A stretch of DNA of 64,000 nt from Ptychodera flava (Eukaryota > Hemichordata > Enteropneusta > Ptychoderidae): assembly GCF_041260155.1 (NCBI RefSeq), contig NC_091936.1, forward strand, positions 45,299,930-45,363,929. The letters are read 5' to 3'. Numbering within the stretch: the first letter of the stretch is position 1; every line of letters starts with the position of its first letter. The notes under the pieces are model-generated. The model ran no database searches. It had not been told where the DNA came from and saw only the letters and a program-made list of their open reading frames with translations. This document shows, one piece after another, positions 45,925 through 58,438 of the stretch. Position numbers and translations under genes: made by a program.

Positions 45925-48448
45925 CCGGTACGCGCCGACGCGTTACTTTTCAGTTTGGCATTTTCGTTTGCGATGGATCGCCAACAGCATCGTCGACATT
46001 TTGAATCTTGCCAACAGAACGTGAAAAGAAAGATGCAGCTACACCAGGAAATCGCTCCAAAGGTTTATTTCGTTTATTTCGTTTTTAGCAAAATCATTAG
46101 AAGAAAATATAACTTTCTATGTAGCCCATTCTTCACGATGTCCTGTCTGATGTGGCGCTTGGATTGCCACCACTGTCATGGCGAGAAATGGTATAAGTTC
46201 TATAACATCACAAGCAGATCGTGCCTCAAAGTTTATCGAAATGCTTGTACGTAAAATCTGTCTGGAGACGTAATTTCCCGTGTGAGCAGATTATGACATA
46301 CTAGGTTTAACCTCAGTCCCTAAACATTTATAGCCCTGCGTACAATGCTGTGTGTTCCCGGCGTTATGGCCTCTCACATGTATAACGTCGGGAACACACA
46401 GCACGGTATGCAGGACTATCTCTCAACCCACTTATAGAAATGGTGAAAAAAGACTATCGATTTGTCCATCAATATCGATAGGCAGTAAATAGTAGTCCTC
46501 GTTTGTGTACGTTGCACAGGCAGACTCACTTTCTCTGTTATTAGACACACACGTTTGGATTATTATTATTATTATTTATTTATTAGCCGTGTTCACAATA
46601 ATGACATTGGCTCAGAAAGAAAGAGAAGGGGAAGAAAATGTATAACACTGAAAAGTTTTCAGATTCACTTCATTCACATTAGCTCAAAAGTAATTAAACT
46701 TTCTGACTGAAAATCTGTAACAATTCATTCATGTATTTTATTTGTCCCGAATTTACTGTGCTGTCTGGAACCCAGCTGATAAGTGCTGACAAATTCTGCG
46801 GTGTAACCACGGCACTCGAAGACATTGATTTGGTTGATTAAATGTGACATTGTTGTCGGGTTTCTTCGACTAGGCTTTGACGTGATTTTGACTGAAAAGT
46901 TTATCGTCATTTCGTTATGTTTACTTAAGTCATGTGCATGTTATAAAAAGGGTACTTATAAGAACATCGGACTATCGTCAAACCAGAGGCGTCTTACTTA
47001 TTTCTTTTCCGCATACACGTTGTTAGTTGGAACCTGATTAAAAACACCGTATAGTCACGGTAAAACCAGCAGAATACAGCTTAGAGTAACTCTTCAAACA
47101 AATGTCCCGACGCGATCATATCATCTACCGTTGATCTGAGTCAACATCTAAGGGAAAATTTCGATGACAGATTTGAGGTCACACCATCAACTTAACAAAA
47201 ATCGGTTGAGGAAAGACAAGTATGTCTGATGATTCTGCAAGCTACGACTCGACACAGGGACATTTTACAGAGAAAACTGCTTATGTAAACGTCCAGAGTT
47301 AAACATCAGCTCAACATTTGACTCTTGCTGATTACAAAAGCTATCGAGGAAATTGCATTGCGGTAATTTTTTTGGGCAACAGACTCTCGAGGATCTAAAA
47401 TTATAAAGCGATCATTGCAGCTATGAAGTCAGTGTACTGGCTCACAAAAGACGATGTGGCAATGTTGAAATACGAATCACTGTTTAAAACTATTTGAAAC
47501 TCTAGAGAGTGGATACATCACGGGATAATCTACGATCAGACAGAGGCAGAAATGTGAGATGCAATATGATCGTTCATTAAAAGCAAGCAGTAAACCAGCT
47601 CTGTGGAAGTGAATTAAATGCCCTCTCAGAAAAAAAGCACAGATATTTCTGCAGTCAAGAAACTAATCATTTGTCACAGTCATCGTCGATTACTGTACTC
47701 CATGCCACAGACGCATACTTCAGTAGCCTGTCAAGGTGAGGGATAGCAAGGCTGAGAACGCTGCTATAACTTTTTAAGTAAACGTCCTTGCGCGTAGCAG
47801 CGGACACCTAGTTCTCACAGTTTTTCTTGAGCAGTTTATCCGCTTCGAAAGCGACGGCATGAGCGTAATGACCGACAAGAAAAATCAAGTTTGAGTACGA
47901 CTAAGACGTGAAATAAATCTGTACACTATTTGCAGTTATGTACATGTCAGGGTGCCGATATCGTGGTGTACTTGAATAAATACAAAAAACCTAATTGGTA
48001 TGTGATTATGTGGCAGTGACACTGATAGACATTATGGAACATTCAAATGCCCTGATATTGCTGTACATAATATCGAGTGTATTAAAACTTGGAACCGTGA
48101 TTCGATTGTAAAAGTTATCCAACATTAGATATGATTTACTTACCTTAAGTCCAAGTGCATTTCTTGTGTTCAGAGAAACTATTTCGTTCTCTAATTGTTT
48201 ATTTATTTATTTGTCTGTTTATTTATCGAAATTTTGACTTTTCTAGTCTTGGGACACAATGTCCCCACCTTCGTGAAAGCTGGCTGCAAGACTGCCCATA
48301 GCCTACAGCCCCAACACGGGGAACACGCAACTCTCTTCACCTACACGCCTTTCGATAAATTTTCACGTAGTACATGCAGTTTCAGCGACCTGCAGTGCAA
48401 TGTTTAGTAAGCCCGATCTCCATGGGCCCGATCGTGATTTTGTGCTAT
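45925..48448. other. Spacer between the inverted arms, no gene recognised
   Basis: Contains a palindrome (46330–46419) and, from about 46555, an (ATT)n/(ATTT)n stretch next to AGCCGTGTTCACAATAATG, which resembles the 3' end of the LINE fragment at 50129–50615 in reverse. A plus-strand start at 45973 encodes about 30 residues up to a GT (AAAG/GTTTAT) and could be a first exon, but nothing identifies it. Confidence 0.4.
46330..46419. repeat. Imperfect palindrome, 38-bp arms
   Basis: ATAGCCCTGCGTAC…GTTAT pairs with ATAAC…GTATGCAGGACTAT around a 14-base loop with about five mismatches. No target duplication found. Confidence 0.65.
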
Positions 48449-49086
48449 ACCAATGCACATCGTTGGGGGCGCCCCCGTCCCTCAGAGTCCAGTTTTCCCG
48501 GTGGTGGCAGTCCCCGGGTTGGTGGGTAGCCATGCACGCTACCAAATTCACGGAAAAGAGGGTGTTTTTCTTCAGTCATCTCGGAGATTCTAGGTCCGTG
48601 AAATCGAGAAAAAGGGGTACTTTTTCAGAGTAACCTCCGAGATTAGGGGTAGTCCTTTCGTAATCTCCCTAGGACACTAAATCTGGTCTAGTCTCACTCA
48701 CAAAGAAAATGAAAAACAGTACCGTACGTTTGTATGTACATATGACGTATACATGCCCATCACTTGGGGTCCATCCCCTAGATTTCGAAAATAAGGGTAT
48801 GTTTTTTACAGCTAATTTCTCCCAGATTTGCCACAAATAGGGGGTGTTTTTCTCAGAAATATTCTAGGAAAGGGGGTACTTTTCAAACTTGGGTAACAAG
48901 CATGGGTACCCACCAACCCGGGGACTGCCACCGCCAGGCCAGTTTTTAACTCTCTGCGGGACGTTCCCTCAGAGTCCCATAGTTTACACAGTGCGGGACG
49001 TCCCTCAGAGTGCCAAAAATTACAGTTTGCGTGTCCCGCACTTTGTCCCTCACTCCTCCTTTTTTGACACCTCGAAATACCTGATA
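48449..49086. repeat. Right arm of the large inverted repeat, split by a nested insertion
   Basis: The reverse complement of 45736–45924 runs over 48449–48496 and resumes at 48939–49086. The break coincides with the 442-bp insertion described separately. Confidence 0.8.
48497..48938. mobile_element. Nested 442-bp TIR element, 8-bp target duplication
   Basis: Ends CCCGGTGGTGGCAGTCCCCG and (reverse complement) CCTGGCGGTGGCAGTCCCCG, continuing as about 36 bases of inverted repeat. Flanked by CCAGTTTT (48489–48496 and 48939–48946). The uninterrupted target survives in the opposite arm at about 45880, which proves the insertion. Confidence 0.85.
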
Positions 49087-49225
49087 TGGTATGTTACATC
49101 TTCGATATATGATGCTCTCCCCGGCCCGATCCGGTCCCCAGGTGCATGGATGGATACTTGGGTAAATGGTAACGAATTTGGCAAAGGTGTACCGAAGACA
49201 GCCGCTTATAAAATGGGCGAGATAA

Positions 49226-49578
49226 GGTTTTATGCGCCTCGAAAGTGAAAGACTTAACTTTTGCTCAAACTTTCCTCAAAGAATCTTTCAATCAGTCTCT
49301 TTCAAAATCGAGAATAAAAATCAGGGATCATCGTGCAAAATTTGGAACTAGAGAAACAAATAACCCACGATTTAACGATTTTTGAAATTCAAAATGGCAG
49401 CCATCCCTGTGTTAACTCTATGGGGAAAATAAAATTTTTGATTTTCGAAAAACTAAAACGGTGAAAGTTTTTCTTTCTCCAAGAGCTTTAAATTAAGCCC
49501 TTACAAGCGGAAGATCAGAAAAAAATTGTAGAAACTTGATAGTCCGAATGTCTGCCCCCGAGGCGCGTTCTACCTTTA
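49226..49578 (+). repeat. MITE family A, well-preserved copy
   Basis: Starts GGTTTTATGCGCCTCGAAAG and ends CCCCGAGGCGCGTTCTACC; nearly full-length body. Confidence 0.78.
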
Positions 49579-49599
49579 AAGTCTATAAGGGAGCCGTCA

Positions 49600-50078
49600 T
49601 TATTTACGGCCTAGGGGTCGGAGGAAGGGGGGGGGGTGTCACTCAAAAAATTGAAAACTTCAAGGGGCGTGCTCAAAATGTTGAGAGGAAGAAGGGGGTT
49701 ACTCATCGTAAGTAAATTGAAACACCTCTCAAATTGCACCATTGCACAGATCAATCGATGCGAGAGGGGGGGGACACCCCCTCTCGTGCTCTCCCCTTAG
49801 GGGTTATTTAACAGTTTTACTAGTGAAGGACAAATTGAAAACACCTCTAAGATGGCACCATTGCACACATCAATTCCTCAAATTTTTCACTGGATCTAGG
49901 ACAAAACTGTAAACTTGTGACATTTAACCATACCATATCCAGGCTTTTCATCAGAAGCTGGCAGCTGGAGAAATGACACAAGAAAGTCACAGATTTTCCA
50001 TTTCAACATATTCTTTGGTCCTCAATCTCTAGGAAACTGAGGATCAACGTATATGAACAGAGTGTACGTTGACAGGGA
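49600..50078. repeat. Degenerate G-rich repeat region
   Basis: Contains a run of G at about 49628–49638 and two diverged direct copies of CACCATTGCACA-type sequence (about 49735 and 49855). Probably remnants of a transposon related to the one with ends at 53445 and 55050. No gene is seen. Confidence 0.4.
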
Positions 50079-50905
50079 GGTCAAATAATGATAGTGTCCT
50101 CGTAGCGTTTCTTATGACATCTACATTAAAACTGTTTTCAAATATGAGAAGTATCTGTCTTTTGTACAAAATCCTTTTGATAGAATAGCGATAACAAAAA
50201 CAAGAATTTCAAATCATATTTTCCCAGTTGAAGTCGGTCGTTATAAGAATATTCTTAGACACCTTAGACTTTGTACTTTATGCAAAAGAGATGTTGGAGA
50301 TGAATTTCATTGTATTATGACTTGTCAAAGTGCATCTGCACAAGGTTTAAGAGTATACTTACTGTAATTCTATTTTTGAGATTCAGGCTCAGCTGAAACA
50401 TTTTGACAAGATGTCCTTCTTCAATTACATATTGTCTTGTTCAGATGATTCCTTTGTGCATATTACTGCAAAGTTCTTTAATGAGCTGATGAAAGCTTAT
50501 AACATGTAATTTTGAGATTACTTTTTTCATCCCTTGCGAAGTATTTTCGATCTTGTAATTCTTTTTGTTCTGTATTCCTTTTTATGCCAGTGTCACGGCT
50601 AAATAAATAAACAAATACATTACGTTTGAACCAACAGCAACACAATAGTTATGATCGTTGAATTTTATTGGTCAACAACAACAGCAGCAAGAACACGACT
50701 GATAAACATAAACAACGATACAAACAACAACAATGTTGGCAGAGAGTGGCATCGGGTCAAATAATGATAGTGTCCTTGAAGCGTTCCTTTAAGTTATGAC
50801 ATCCACATTAAGTTTGAACCAACAACACCCTAACAGTTATGTTCGTTGAATGTTATTGGTCAACAAAAGCACGCGACTAATGAACATAAACTGCAATACA
50901 AACAA
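50079..50905. repeat. ~150-bp direct duplication, first copy split by a LINE fragment
   Basis: The sequence starting GTCAAATAATGATAGTGTCC at about 50079 recurs at about 50755, followed in both by the CACATTAAGTTTGAACCAAC and GTTGAAT…ATTGGTCAACAA parts. Copy 1 is interrupted at 50128 by the LINE fragment. Confidence 0.7.
50129..50615 (+). mobile_element. 5'-truncated LINE 3' end, 487 bp, TACATTA target duplication
   Basis: Reads in one frame as the C-terminal part of a non-LTR reverse-transcriptase protein (RIAITKTRISNHIFPVEVGR, then CTLCKRDVGDEFHCIMTC, a zinc-binding tail), then shifted. Ends ACGGCTAAATAAATAAACAA. Flanked by TACATTA at 50122–50128 and 50616–50622. Typical 5'-truncated retrotransposition product. 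Confidence 0.7.
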
Positions 50906-51370
50906 CAACAACCAGATGTCTTGGTACCCTGTGGTTGAGGAGACGCTGTCTCTGTGATATGCAACATCACAGGCTATGGCTTGAAATGAGGTCACCTCTG
51001 GTCACTCTCGGAGTGACCCCGTAATGAGTGATAATGAGCCTATCCCCTCTTTTACTAGTAGATTATAGGAAACGCGCACGATGTTTCCCTTCAATTTTAG
51101 CTTTATACTGATGATTCTACGGGAACCAGCACATGATGTTGCATATGGCTGATGCAATAACGGTCGCATACGAGAGGAAAAAAATCAAACTAAACGGCAC
51201 AAGAGTACAAAATCGACCGCACATGAGAGTATTTAATAGGGCCTGCTGAGAAAAGTCTAGAAAGTTGAATGTAATTCTGTTCAGCTAATTTCCCTCGCGT
51301 AGGGGCGGCTTTCAGATGCTGTTTATTGCTACAATCAAAAATTATATGCTAAATTCGCTCAGTCATGACA

Positions 51371-51498
51371 AAGACCCTCGGAAATAAGGTCTATAGTAAG
51401 TAGCAGCTCTAATAGTAGAGAGACTGCGAATGCAATACACAACACAAGCATTACTGTTCAATGCTACAACTATACTAGACCCTATTTCCGAAGGTCTT
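51371..51498. repeat. Small TIR element, 128 bp
   Basis: Ends AAGACCCTCGGAAATAAGG and (reverse complement) AAGACCTTCGGAAATAGGG, about 27 bases of inverted repeat. No clear target duplication. Confidence 0.6.
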
Positions 51499-51624
51499 GG
51501 CTGTACCCGCACGAATTTGGCGTAAATTTTGAATATCACTGTTGTTGGGTACTAAACTTATGGAGGTAAAGAACGTTATTATACATCTGTAGCTGCAATA
51601 ATTGTAGCCCTGCCGGGCCGTACG

Positions 51625-51689
51625 GCTTGGGCTTCTGTCGTGCGGCTCGCGCTGTGGCATAGCGCGAGCCGCATGACAGAAGCCCAAGC
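51625..51689. repeat. GC-rich palindrome, 29-bp arms
   Basis: GCTTGGGCTTCTGTCGTGCG… pairs with its inverse after a 7-base loop with one mismatch. GC-rich in an AT-rich setting, so a very stable hairpin. Confidence 0.8.
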
Positions 51690-52136
51690 ATTTTGCGTAA
51701 AATAAAAATTACGCATTTTTAAAGAGAAACGTGAGTTATGACAAGCGCAAACATGTGTGACACGTGACTAATACGAAAAGCTGCTTTGGAATACTAGCAT
51801 AGGTTTTGCGACATGAATGGTATTGAAACAAGAAAATAGATTTGTACAGAAAGAAAAAAAAAGAAAATGATTTGTACAAAAAGAAAAGCGAGCTCGGCAT
51901 TCCGAAAGCATACCTGGTGCCTCACAGCACTCGCGGCTCAGGCTTTCGGTGCTTCGCTTGCGATTCCCCCACCATCGTATGTGCGAAAGACTACACATCA
52001 GAGTCAGAAAAGGCACATGGGACTGTCGACAGCCTTGGCGATACGCTGCGTGCGCCATTATCCTCGTGCATCCTTTAACAACCTCATATTTACGTGGAAA
52101 TAATATGCTAAAGTTAAATACAAGTTGGCAATTTCG

Positions 52137-53404
52137 TTATTTTGGACCGAATTTGGAAAGAGGGTTCAGGCGCCAAGCCTGAACACAAACTCTAAAAAGA
52201 ACGTTGACATTGTTATCAAAGTTGTGTTTTCTGACAAAGAAAGGAATACATTTCTGCCAGATTTCTTTTACATATTTGCACTCAAATAAGATGTGTTCCT
52301 GTGTTTCTTCTTGGCCACAGATATGGCATTTCCCATCACTTAAATTGAAAGTTTTAGCCAAGCTTCCTGTGACTAGGCCTCTATGGAAAATCTTCCAATT
52401 TAAATCATTTACTGAATTGCTAACAATTTCTGTTGAATTAAGACGACTGAATAAAGTAGCTTTGTAGCTGTCAGTGAGACTTAGATTCTCAGCCCATTTT
52501 TGACCAATTTGACCTTTGACTGTATGCCATTTCTTATCAATAAAGTGACTTGGTTTTGACATCGCTTTTTGTCAGACCATAATTCTCTAAGTCTGAAATA
52601 TCATAGTTTTCTTCACTTTGGATGTTTGACGTGATGATTTGTTTCCAGGAATCTGGAATAGCATTGAGGAGTGTTTCATACTCTGTCTTAATTTCCTCTT
52701 GCACATGTCTATTTGTACCTCCTCTAATTTTTGCAATTATTTCCCATTGTTCAAGCCAGTCATTTCTGTTATCATTCCAGATGTCCTTAAGCCTTAAAAT
52801 TCTACTTTTTGACCATTTTTCATAAAAGAGGACACTTCCTTCATTTTAATATTGTCATTATACCACAGAACTTCACTAAGAAGATTCTGTTTTAATGTTG
52901 GTAAATTCACTCTTGTAAGTCTAAATGACTTCCAGGTATTTAACACATTCCCATACACCATTAAGGTACGGTTGTTGTCGACTTTGAAATTGAGATGGAG
53001 ATAGTGATAATCACTATTCAGTTTATTGTCAAAATTCGCTTGGAAATACTTTGATAAGCTGGCCCATTTAGGGGTCCCTTTATCTGGATTTTTCTCAAAT
53101 AATTTCATAAGCCACTTTAATTGGAGTGCATTAATTTTTTCTTCAATGTCGACAACTTTTTAGCCACAGTCATCATATTTTTGAATGAAAATGCCGCTTT
53201 TATAAATTCTCGTTTGCCTCTCCAAATAAAATTCCATAGTTTACCATTTGCTTCATTAACAATTCCCTTAGGTACGTGATCAAATGATGCCAGGTACCAT
53301 AATTTTGATGCAGCCAGCATATTAGCTACTATTGCCCTGCCTTTAAAGGACAAATTTCTAGCGTAGAGAGCGCCCTCGAGCGACGGATCTTTCTGTCTAG
53401 ACAA
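52137..53404 (-). pseudogene. LINE ORF2 remnant (L1/Tx1-like), C-terminal part
   Basis: Frames on the minus strand give the post-polymerase region of a non-LTR retrotransposon: FKGRAIVANMLAASKLWYLA, then KLWNFIWRGKRE (53404–53117), a helical linker (53108–52794), and a zinc-binding end CHICGQEETQEHILFECKYV (52562–52137), as in the zf-RVT domain. The frame shifts at about 52800 and 52565, and the endonuclease and polymerase domains are missing, so it is a 5'-truncated dead copy. The left TIR-like end of another repeat starts just beyond 53440. Confidence 0.85.
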
Positions 53405-53444
53405 ACGGGTGCAATGGAAGTATCGTTAGGCTGCGTTCACCAAT

Positions 53445-55055
53445 AACGGGGGGGGGGGGCTGGAGGAATCGCGATAGAAATCTTATTTTTTTTCAGATCC
53501 CCCTCAATACCCTAAAAAAATTCAAATGCCTCTCTCTACATGATCAAAATTGTTCAAGTCCCCCACTATCACAAGCCCGTATATCAGTAAAGTGTGCGCG
53601 GGCAGAACAAATAAACACGTATAGCGCCATTCCGCTCGCAGACGTTCAACACTACCTGTTATTAGCGGTTTAAGTCATTTTCCTAAAGGAAAGTTCTTAA
53701 AATTGATTCATTTTTAAATGCATCGGTGCCCTTTTTGGATTTATCAGTCTAACTTGAGTTTATCCAACTCTGGCAAGGTCAATTGCTTCTGCCAAAGAGC
53801 ACACAAAACACAATCATGAGAGAATAGGCAAATTGTGAATTCTGGCTTATTGCCATATTGTAAAAAACTGAGCACAGTGACCTACTAAAAATTTATTTCA
53901 AAAGTACAAGATATATATGAATTAGATGCCACTCAAAACTGACAATAATGGAAGGTTATAAGTATTCAGTCAAATAAATATTTTCATCTTTGAAATTTTG
54001 AGTGCAATAATGGCAAATTTGGTTAAAAAATAAATAATTCCATTCAGTCACATATTTTTTCATTTAGTCTTTACTGTTCAAAGTTGTGCTCTTGTATTAT
54101 TTTATGATGAAAATGTGAAAATTTACAAAGTCAAGCATGGTGACTCTGTCTTTTTTCTTTAATATTTAATTATTCTCATATGCCAGAATTCAACACCCCC
54201 CCCCCCGATAACTTTTAAAGTCTCCTGGTCTTCCATGTGTTGCTCTCTGTTCTGATCTTTGTGTACAAGTATGTTTCACTGTCATGAGCGTCATATGACC
54301 AAAACTCTTCTTCAACTACCATGTATATCAGAGTCAGAGCTATCTCGATCACTGCTCAGGTATGCAGTGACAATGACACTGCAGTAGCAGGGCGGTGCCT
54401 GATAGTGACACTGTACGCAGGGAGTAGCTGTATTAACTTTGATAATTTTGACAATACCTTTGTTCAGTTTATAAAACTGTGTTCTTGTTCTACTCCTTGT
54501 AGCATGTTGAACTGTCCAGTATTCAGCTTGCTAACACAGCCTGTGTATGTGTAACATGCATTTGTATCACTGACAACTGACTGTCAGTCTGGACTCTACT
54601 TAAATTACCACCGTATACATATTTGTATATACAGGCTTTGTTGACAAACTGAATATTGTGTGTTTGAGCATGCTGTAGGGAACAGCAAGAAACTGTAGTT
54701 GATATATTGCACAGAAATATTGCAAAAAACATCAACAGTTGAAGGTTCTGCCCTGTGACTAGGCTCAAGGTTTTTTTACGAAAAATCATACATGTTTAAA
54801 TTTTTACAAGATAAAAGTCCTGAAATGTGACAAAATGGTTCTAGATTTTGTTCAACTATTACAATGACACTAAATGGTATTCATTTTTCATTAAATTACC
54901 TACAAACACTTAAAATTGGAAAATGTAAAACGTAAAATGGAACCAAAAATTTTCAAGTCCCCCCTACAGGCAGAGCAAAATTTTCAAGTACCCCCTCTAC
55001 TACCCCGAAAATTTTCGAATCCCCCCTGAATTCCTCCAGCACCCCCTCCCAACCA
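53445..55055. mobile_element. Possible 1.6-kb TIR element
   Basis: GGGGGCTGGAGGAATC at the left end and ATTCCTCCAGCACCCCCTCC at the right end are inverted. Long AT-rich interior with CCCCC-flanked 'AAAATTTTCAAGT' repeats near the right end. No target duplication or open frame was found, so the limits are approximate. Confidence 0.35.
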
Positions 55056-57851
55056 TTTTTTGTGCCATGCTGTCGGCTCCTATCACTTGAAACATAGTAA
55101 CTCGGAAATACAAATATCTGCACAGTGCCGTGGTCTTAGCATTTGGCAAATAAACTGTAAAAGTTGTATGTAGTTTTTTAGATTCTAAGCCTTTCGCACA
55201 TGTCGTAAACACAAACGTTGTACACGTTCGGACCAGAAATCTCGAGAAAGTACTAAAATCTGAAATGTCAACAGCCCTTTATGCCACAGAATTTCGTATA
55301 ATCAAATGAAGAGGTTGGTGTGTCATATCAAACGTGTCATATCAAGGTAAATAGATACCAAAACAGGTCCAATAATCAGTATCATTCAAGGGAAATAAAT
55401 ATTCGTAATTTACCAGGCCCAAGGTACAAGTACAACATCATAGTGTGGCACCCTGAACCACTAATTAGCGGTGGTACATGGTTTAGCGGTGGTACATGGT
55501 GTCCGGCAGGGGTATGTGTAGGCCTACCCAATTTACCATTCTACACTCACAGGCGCATGGCGTGTTCAGTGTGCAGGGTAACCTAAAAGAAAGATCCGAC
55601 CAAAAGTGACAAATTTCATGTAATTTGGCAGAGTGACCAACTAACTGTTGTCAGTCTAAGTCAGGTATGCCGTCACTTATCTTTTGAGAAACAGATATGC
55701 CATAAAGAGGTGGAGGTTCTTTAGGCCGAGTGTTCTACAAGCTATATATCTCATGGTGATTCTGGAATTTTTAGAAATCATTCTTTATACATTATCTGGT
55801 AAACTATGAAAAGTAAAAGATACACTATCCGATCACAGTATGTCGAGGATAATGACCCAAGGATAACGTAAAACAACATAAACAACACGTACTTGATGAC
55901 CGCTTACTGACCGCTTATCTTTTCAAATAAGCCCTACGTGCGTAATAATGCTCTGTCGTTGTCGTTCTGTCTCAATTTGCCTCTGAAAAGTTCCGGCATC
56001 ATAAGAACAGTCGACTAATAGCCCCAAACATTTGAAGTTTGAACTCGATAAACTGTAAACAAAGTGATGCTATCGATGAACTGTTGGCCTAAAGACATAC
56101 ATTGAAAGAAGATGCTCAAATGACCTTGAGGTCACCTCTGGGCTTTTGGGGAGACTACCAACCGTGCCGGGAGAACTATAAGTCAATAAAGGACAAAGGA
56201 GATTCAGGGTATATACTACTTGCAATACTATTGGTTTTACTACGATTGGGTTATATCCATCTTTTTCTTTAAACAACCAGTAAATTTGAGGATTTTTCTA
56301 ATACGATAAAAAGCATACAAATAATCTCATATGCTGAGCGTATATCATTTCTCAGCAAACTATCACCCTCTATGGGCATAATCTCTCTTGGACTGCAGCT
56401 GGGTATTGCACCGGAAGACAGAATCACCAGCTAAGAAATCTTTAATACAGGATATCCTAGGCAACAGAGTGATAATTACATTAGGCATAAACGTGTAGCC
56501 TATTATTTTACCCACAGCGCTCGTTACTAGATGATTACAATCACTTTTGCTCGATACACGACGTTATATTCTCGGTCTTTACCAATTGTGCATGCAGATA
56601 ACAATGTGATTTGCATGTCTAAAGGCGACTTTCATTATAAACAGGGTCACGACTTGAAAAAAGAGAGCGTGAGGTCTTTGTATTTACGTTGGTTCATTCA
56701 AATAAGCCGCGTAAATAGAGGACAAGTCGACGTTCGATGGCACACTATCCTGTGATATTTGACGTACAAGGTACGTAATACTATAAGGTCAGTCAATAGT
56801 GAAGGGAATACGATCAAAGAGACGCCATATCCTGGATTCGTTCATTTTTAACGGAGTTGTGCGTCCTGCAGACGGAGAAACTGCAAATGCGTGAAGTGGA
56901 CACAATAGTATCAGCCCTTGGTACACAACGAGTAGGCCTATCTTCAACTATACCCAAGCCAAGACCTATGATATTCCTGTTCGAAAACACGTCCTTCCGG
57001 CATGAAACAACATTCATGTTCCTTTGGTAGCATTTAATCTTTTTCATCCAGCGAGGTTGATAAAGTCAAATCTAAACTTTTACGTTTTAATCATTAGGTA
57101 TTTGGCTTAAGTTAATGTTTTGATTATGAGACGATGCGACCTGACTGACAAAGATCTTTGGGCCACGAACATCACGTGATGTATCTAGTACTATGCCATC
57201 ATATTCTGGGGTTTATAAGGAAGAGGGTACATCAAGATATACCAATGAACATTGACATCACAATTTGTTACTGAAGTTCACCGATAGGTGGTTGTTCGAG
57301 ATACAGACTTTGAACTAGAATTCAGAAAACTCTTTCGCGCCCTTTATTCCTCGGTCCTATAGCCCCTCTCAATATTTCGCGCCAAATTCGTCAGGCAGCT
57401 TAGGCCTATTTGTTGTGCTCTCGTTTTGCTGTTGACCCCCGCCAGGAGGTGCGCAGACGCGGGATGTAGTACGTGTGATCATGTCCTACAGTTTTCCACA
57501 CACGCTTGGGTTTGCACGTCGTTGTGTGTAACCGAAGTAGTGTTTGAGTATAAGGAGTTTCCGAAGGTTATCGTTATCATGCACCCATGATGACTTAAAG
57601 AGAACTGCATGTACTTTAAGAAAGACTGAGAAAACAGAATATAATCGAAAATAGCACGTCAGTGGCTAATGAAGGGGAAAATGTTAGAAGCTAGCTCAGA
57701 AAAAATTATTGGAATCCAACCATTTACAGTAAATCTCTGATCAGTACATGTTTATCAATTGCTACGGCATGTATTTTTAAACCCTGTAAACAGTTTTTAA
57801 TATGTAGGCATAGGTGTCAATACTGAAGGAACCGACAAATTACAAATTTTC
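55056..57851. other. Upstream region of the SLC23 gene
   Basis: No coding exon recognised. A tandem pair of AGCGGTGGTACATGGT lies at about 55467–55502. A CpG-richer stretch at about 57400–57540 could be the promoter and a noncoding first exon of the SLC23 gene; this is inference. Confidence 0.35.
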
Positions 57852-58268
57852 TTCGTCTGCTCAAAGAATATTTTGGAAATACCTTGTCACCAGTACTGTT
57901 AAACTTGTCAACAAAACGTGCATCTGTGTTATAAGATATCTTGATAATGACAGTCGAATTTCAGTACGCACTTATGAGTTCATTTGTCGACACTAACAGA
58001 ACAAATTTTGCTGAATGCGTTACGTTTCTTAACAGTTGCTTTGTATTTCAACATACTTTGAGGAGACGAACCAAAACATAAACTTGTTTCATGTGACAAA
58101 AAATCAATGAAAATATTACCAAAACTTACAGCTATTAACCTTACGTCTATCATCGACTCCACTGTTGAACTATTTAAATCAGAGGTCGCTTGGTGTATGT
58201 AGCCGAAAACAGGGTACCGTCAGAAATAAATCTTACACCGTACCTGTCTGTACACTTATAAACTATTT
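57852..58268. repeat. Left arm of a 417-bp inverted repeat around SLC23 exons 1–2
   Basis: Near-identical reverse complement of 59809–60225. Outer edge at TTCGTCTGCTCAAAG, inner edge at AAACTATTT. Only a few substitutions over 417 bases were found by eye. Confidence 0.93.
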
Positions 58269-58438
58269 GATCGAAACACATGGCCGTTTGTAAACATCGC
58301 AATTAAATCTGAGTAATTAGCTATGCATGTAACTGTAAAGTAACCACTAGCATCGTAGATTACATTGGTTTGTTTGTTTGTTTTTTGTCTCTTATTTGGC
58401 AACATAGCACATATTGTTGGATACTAGACTTAGTCATA

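Larger units (their letters stand above)
50906..52136. other. Gene-free repeat-rich interval
   Basis: Holds a 128-bp TIR element (51371–51498), a strong palindrome (51625–51689) and A-rich TTTGTACA-AAAAGAAAA repeats (about 51838–51890) that may be the tail of the LINE to the right. No coding sequence is recognised. Confidence 0.4.

Noticed and set aside
51842-52103. Overlapping plus-strand frames of about 78 residues
   Set aside because: Three frames open together across a short stretch, with no family features and next to LINE-derived sequence; chance.
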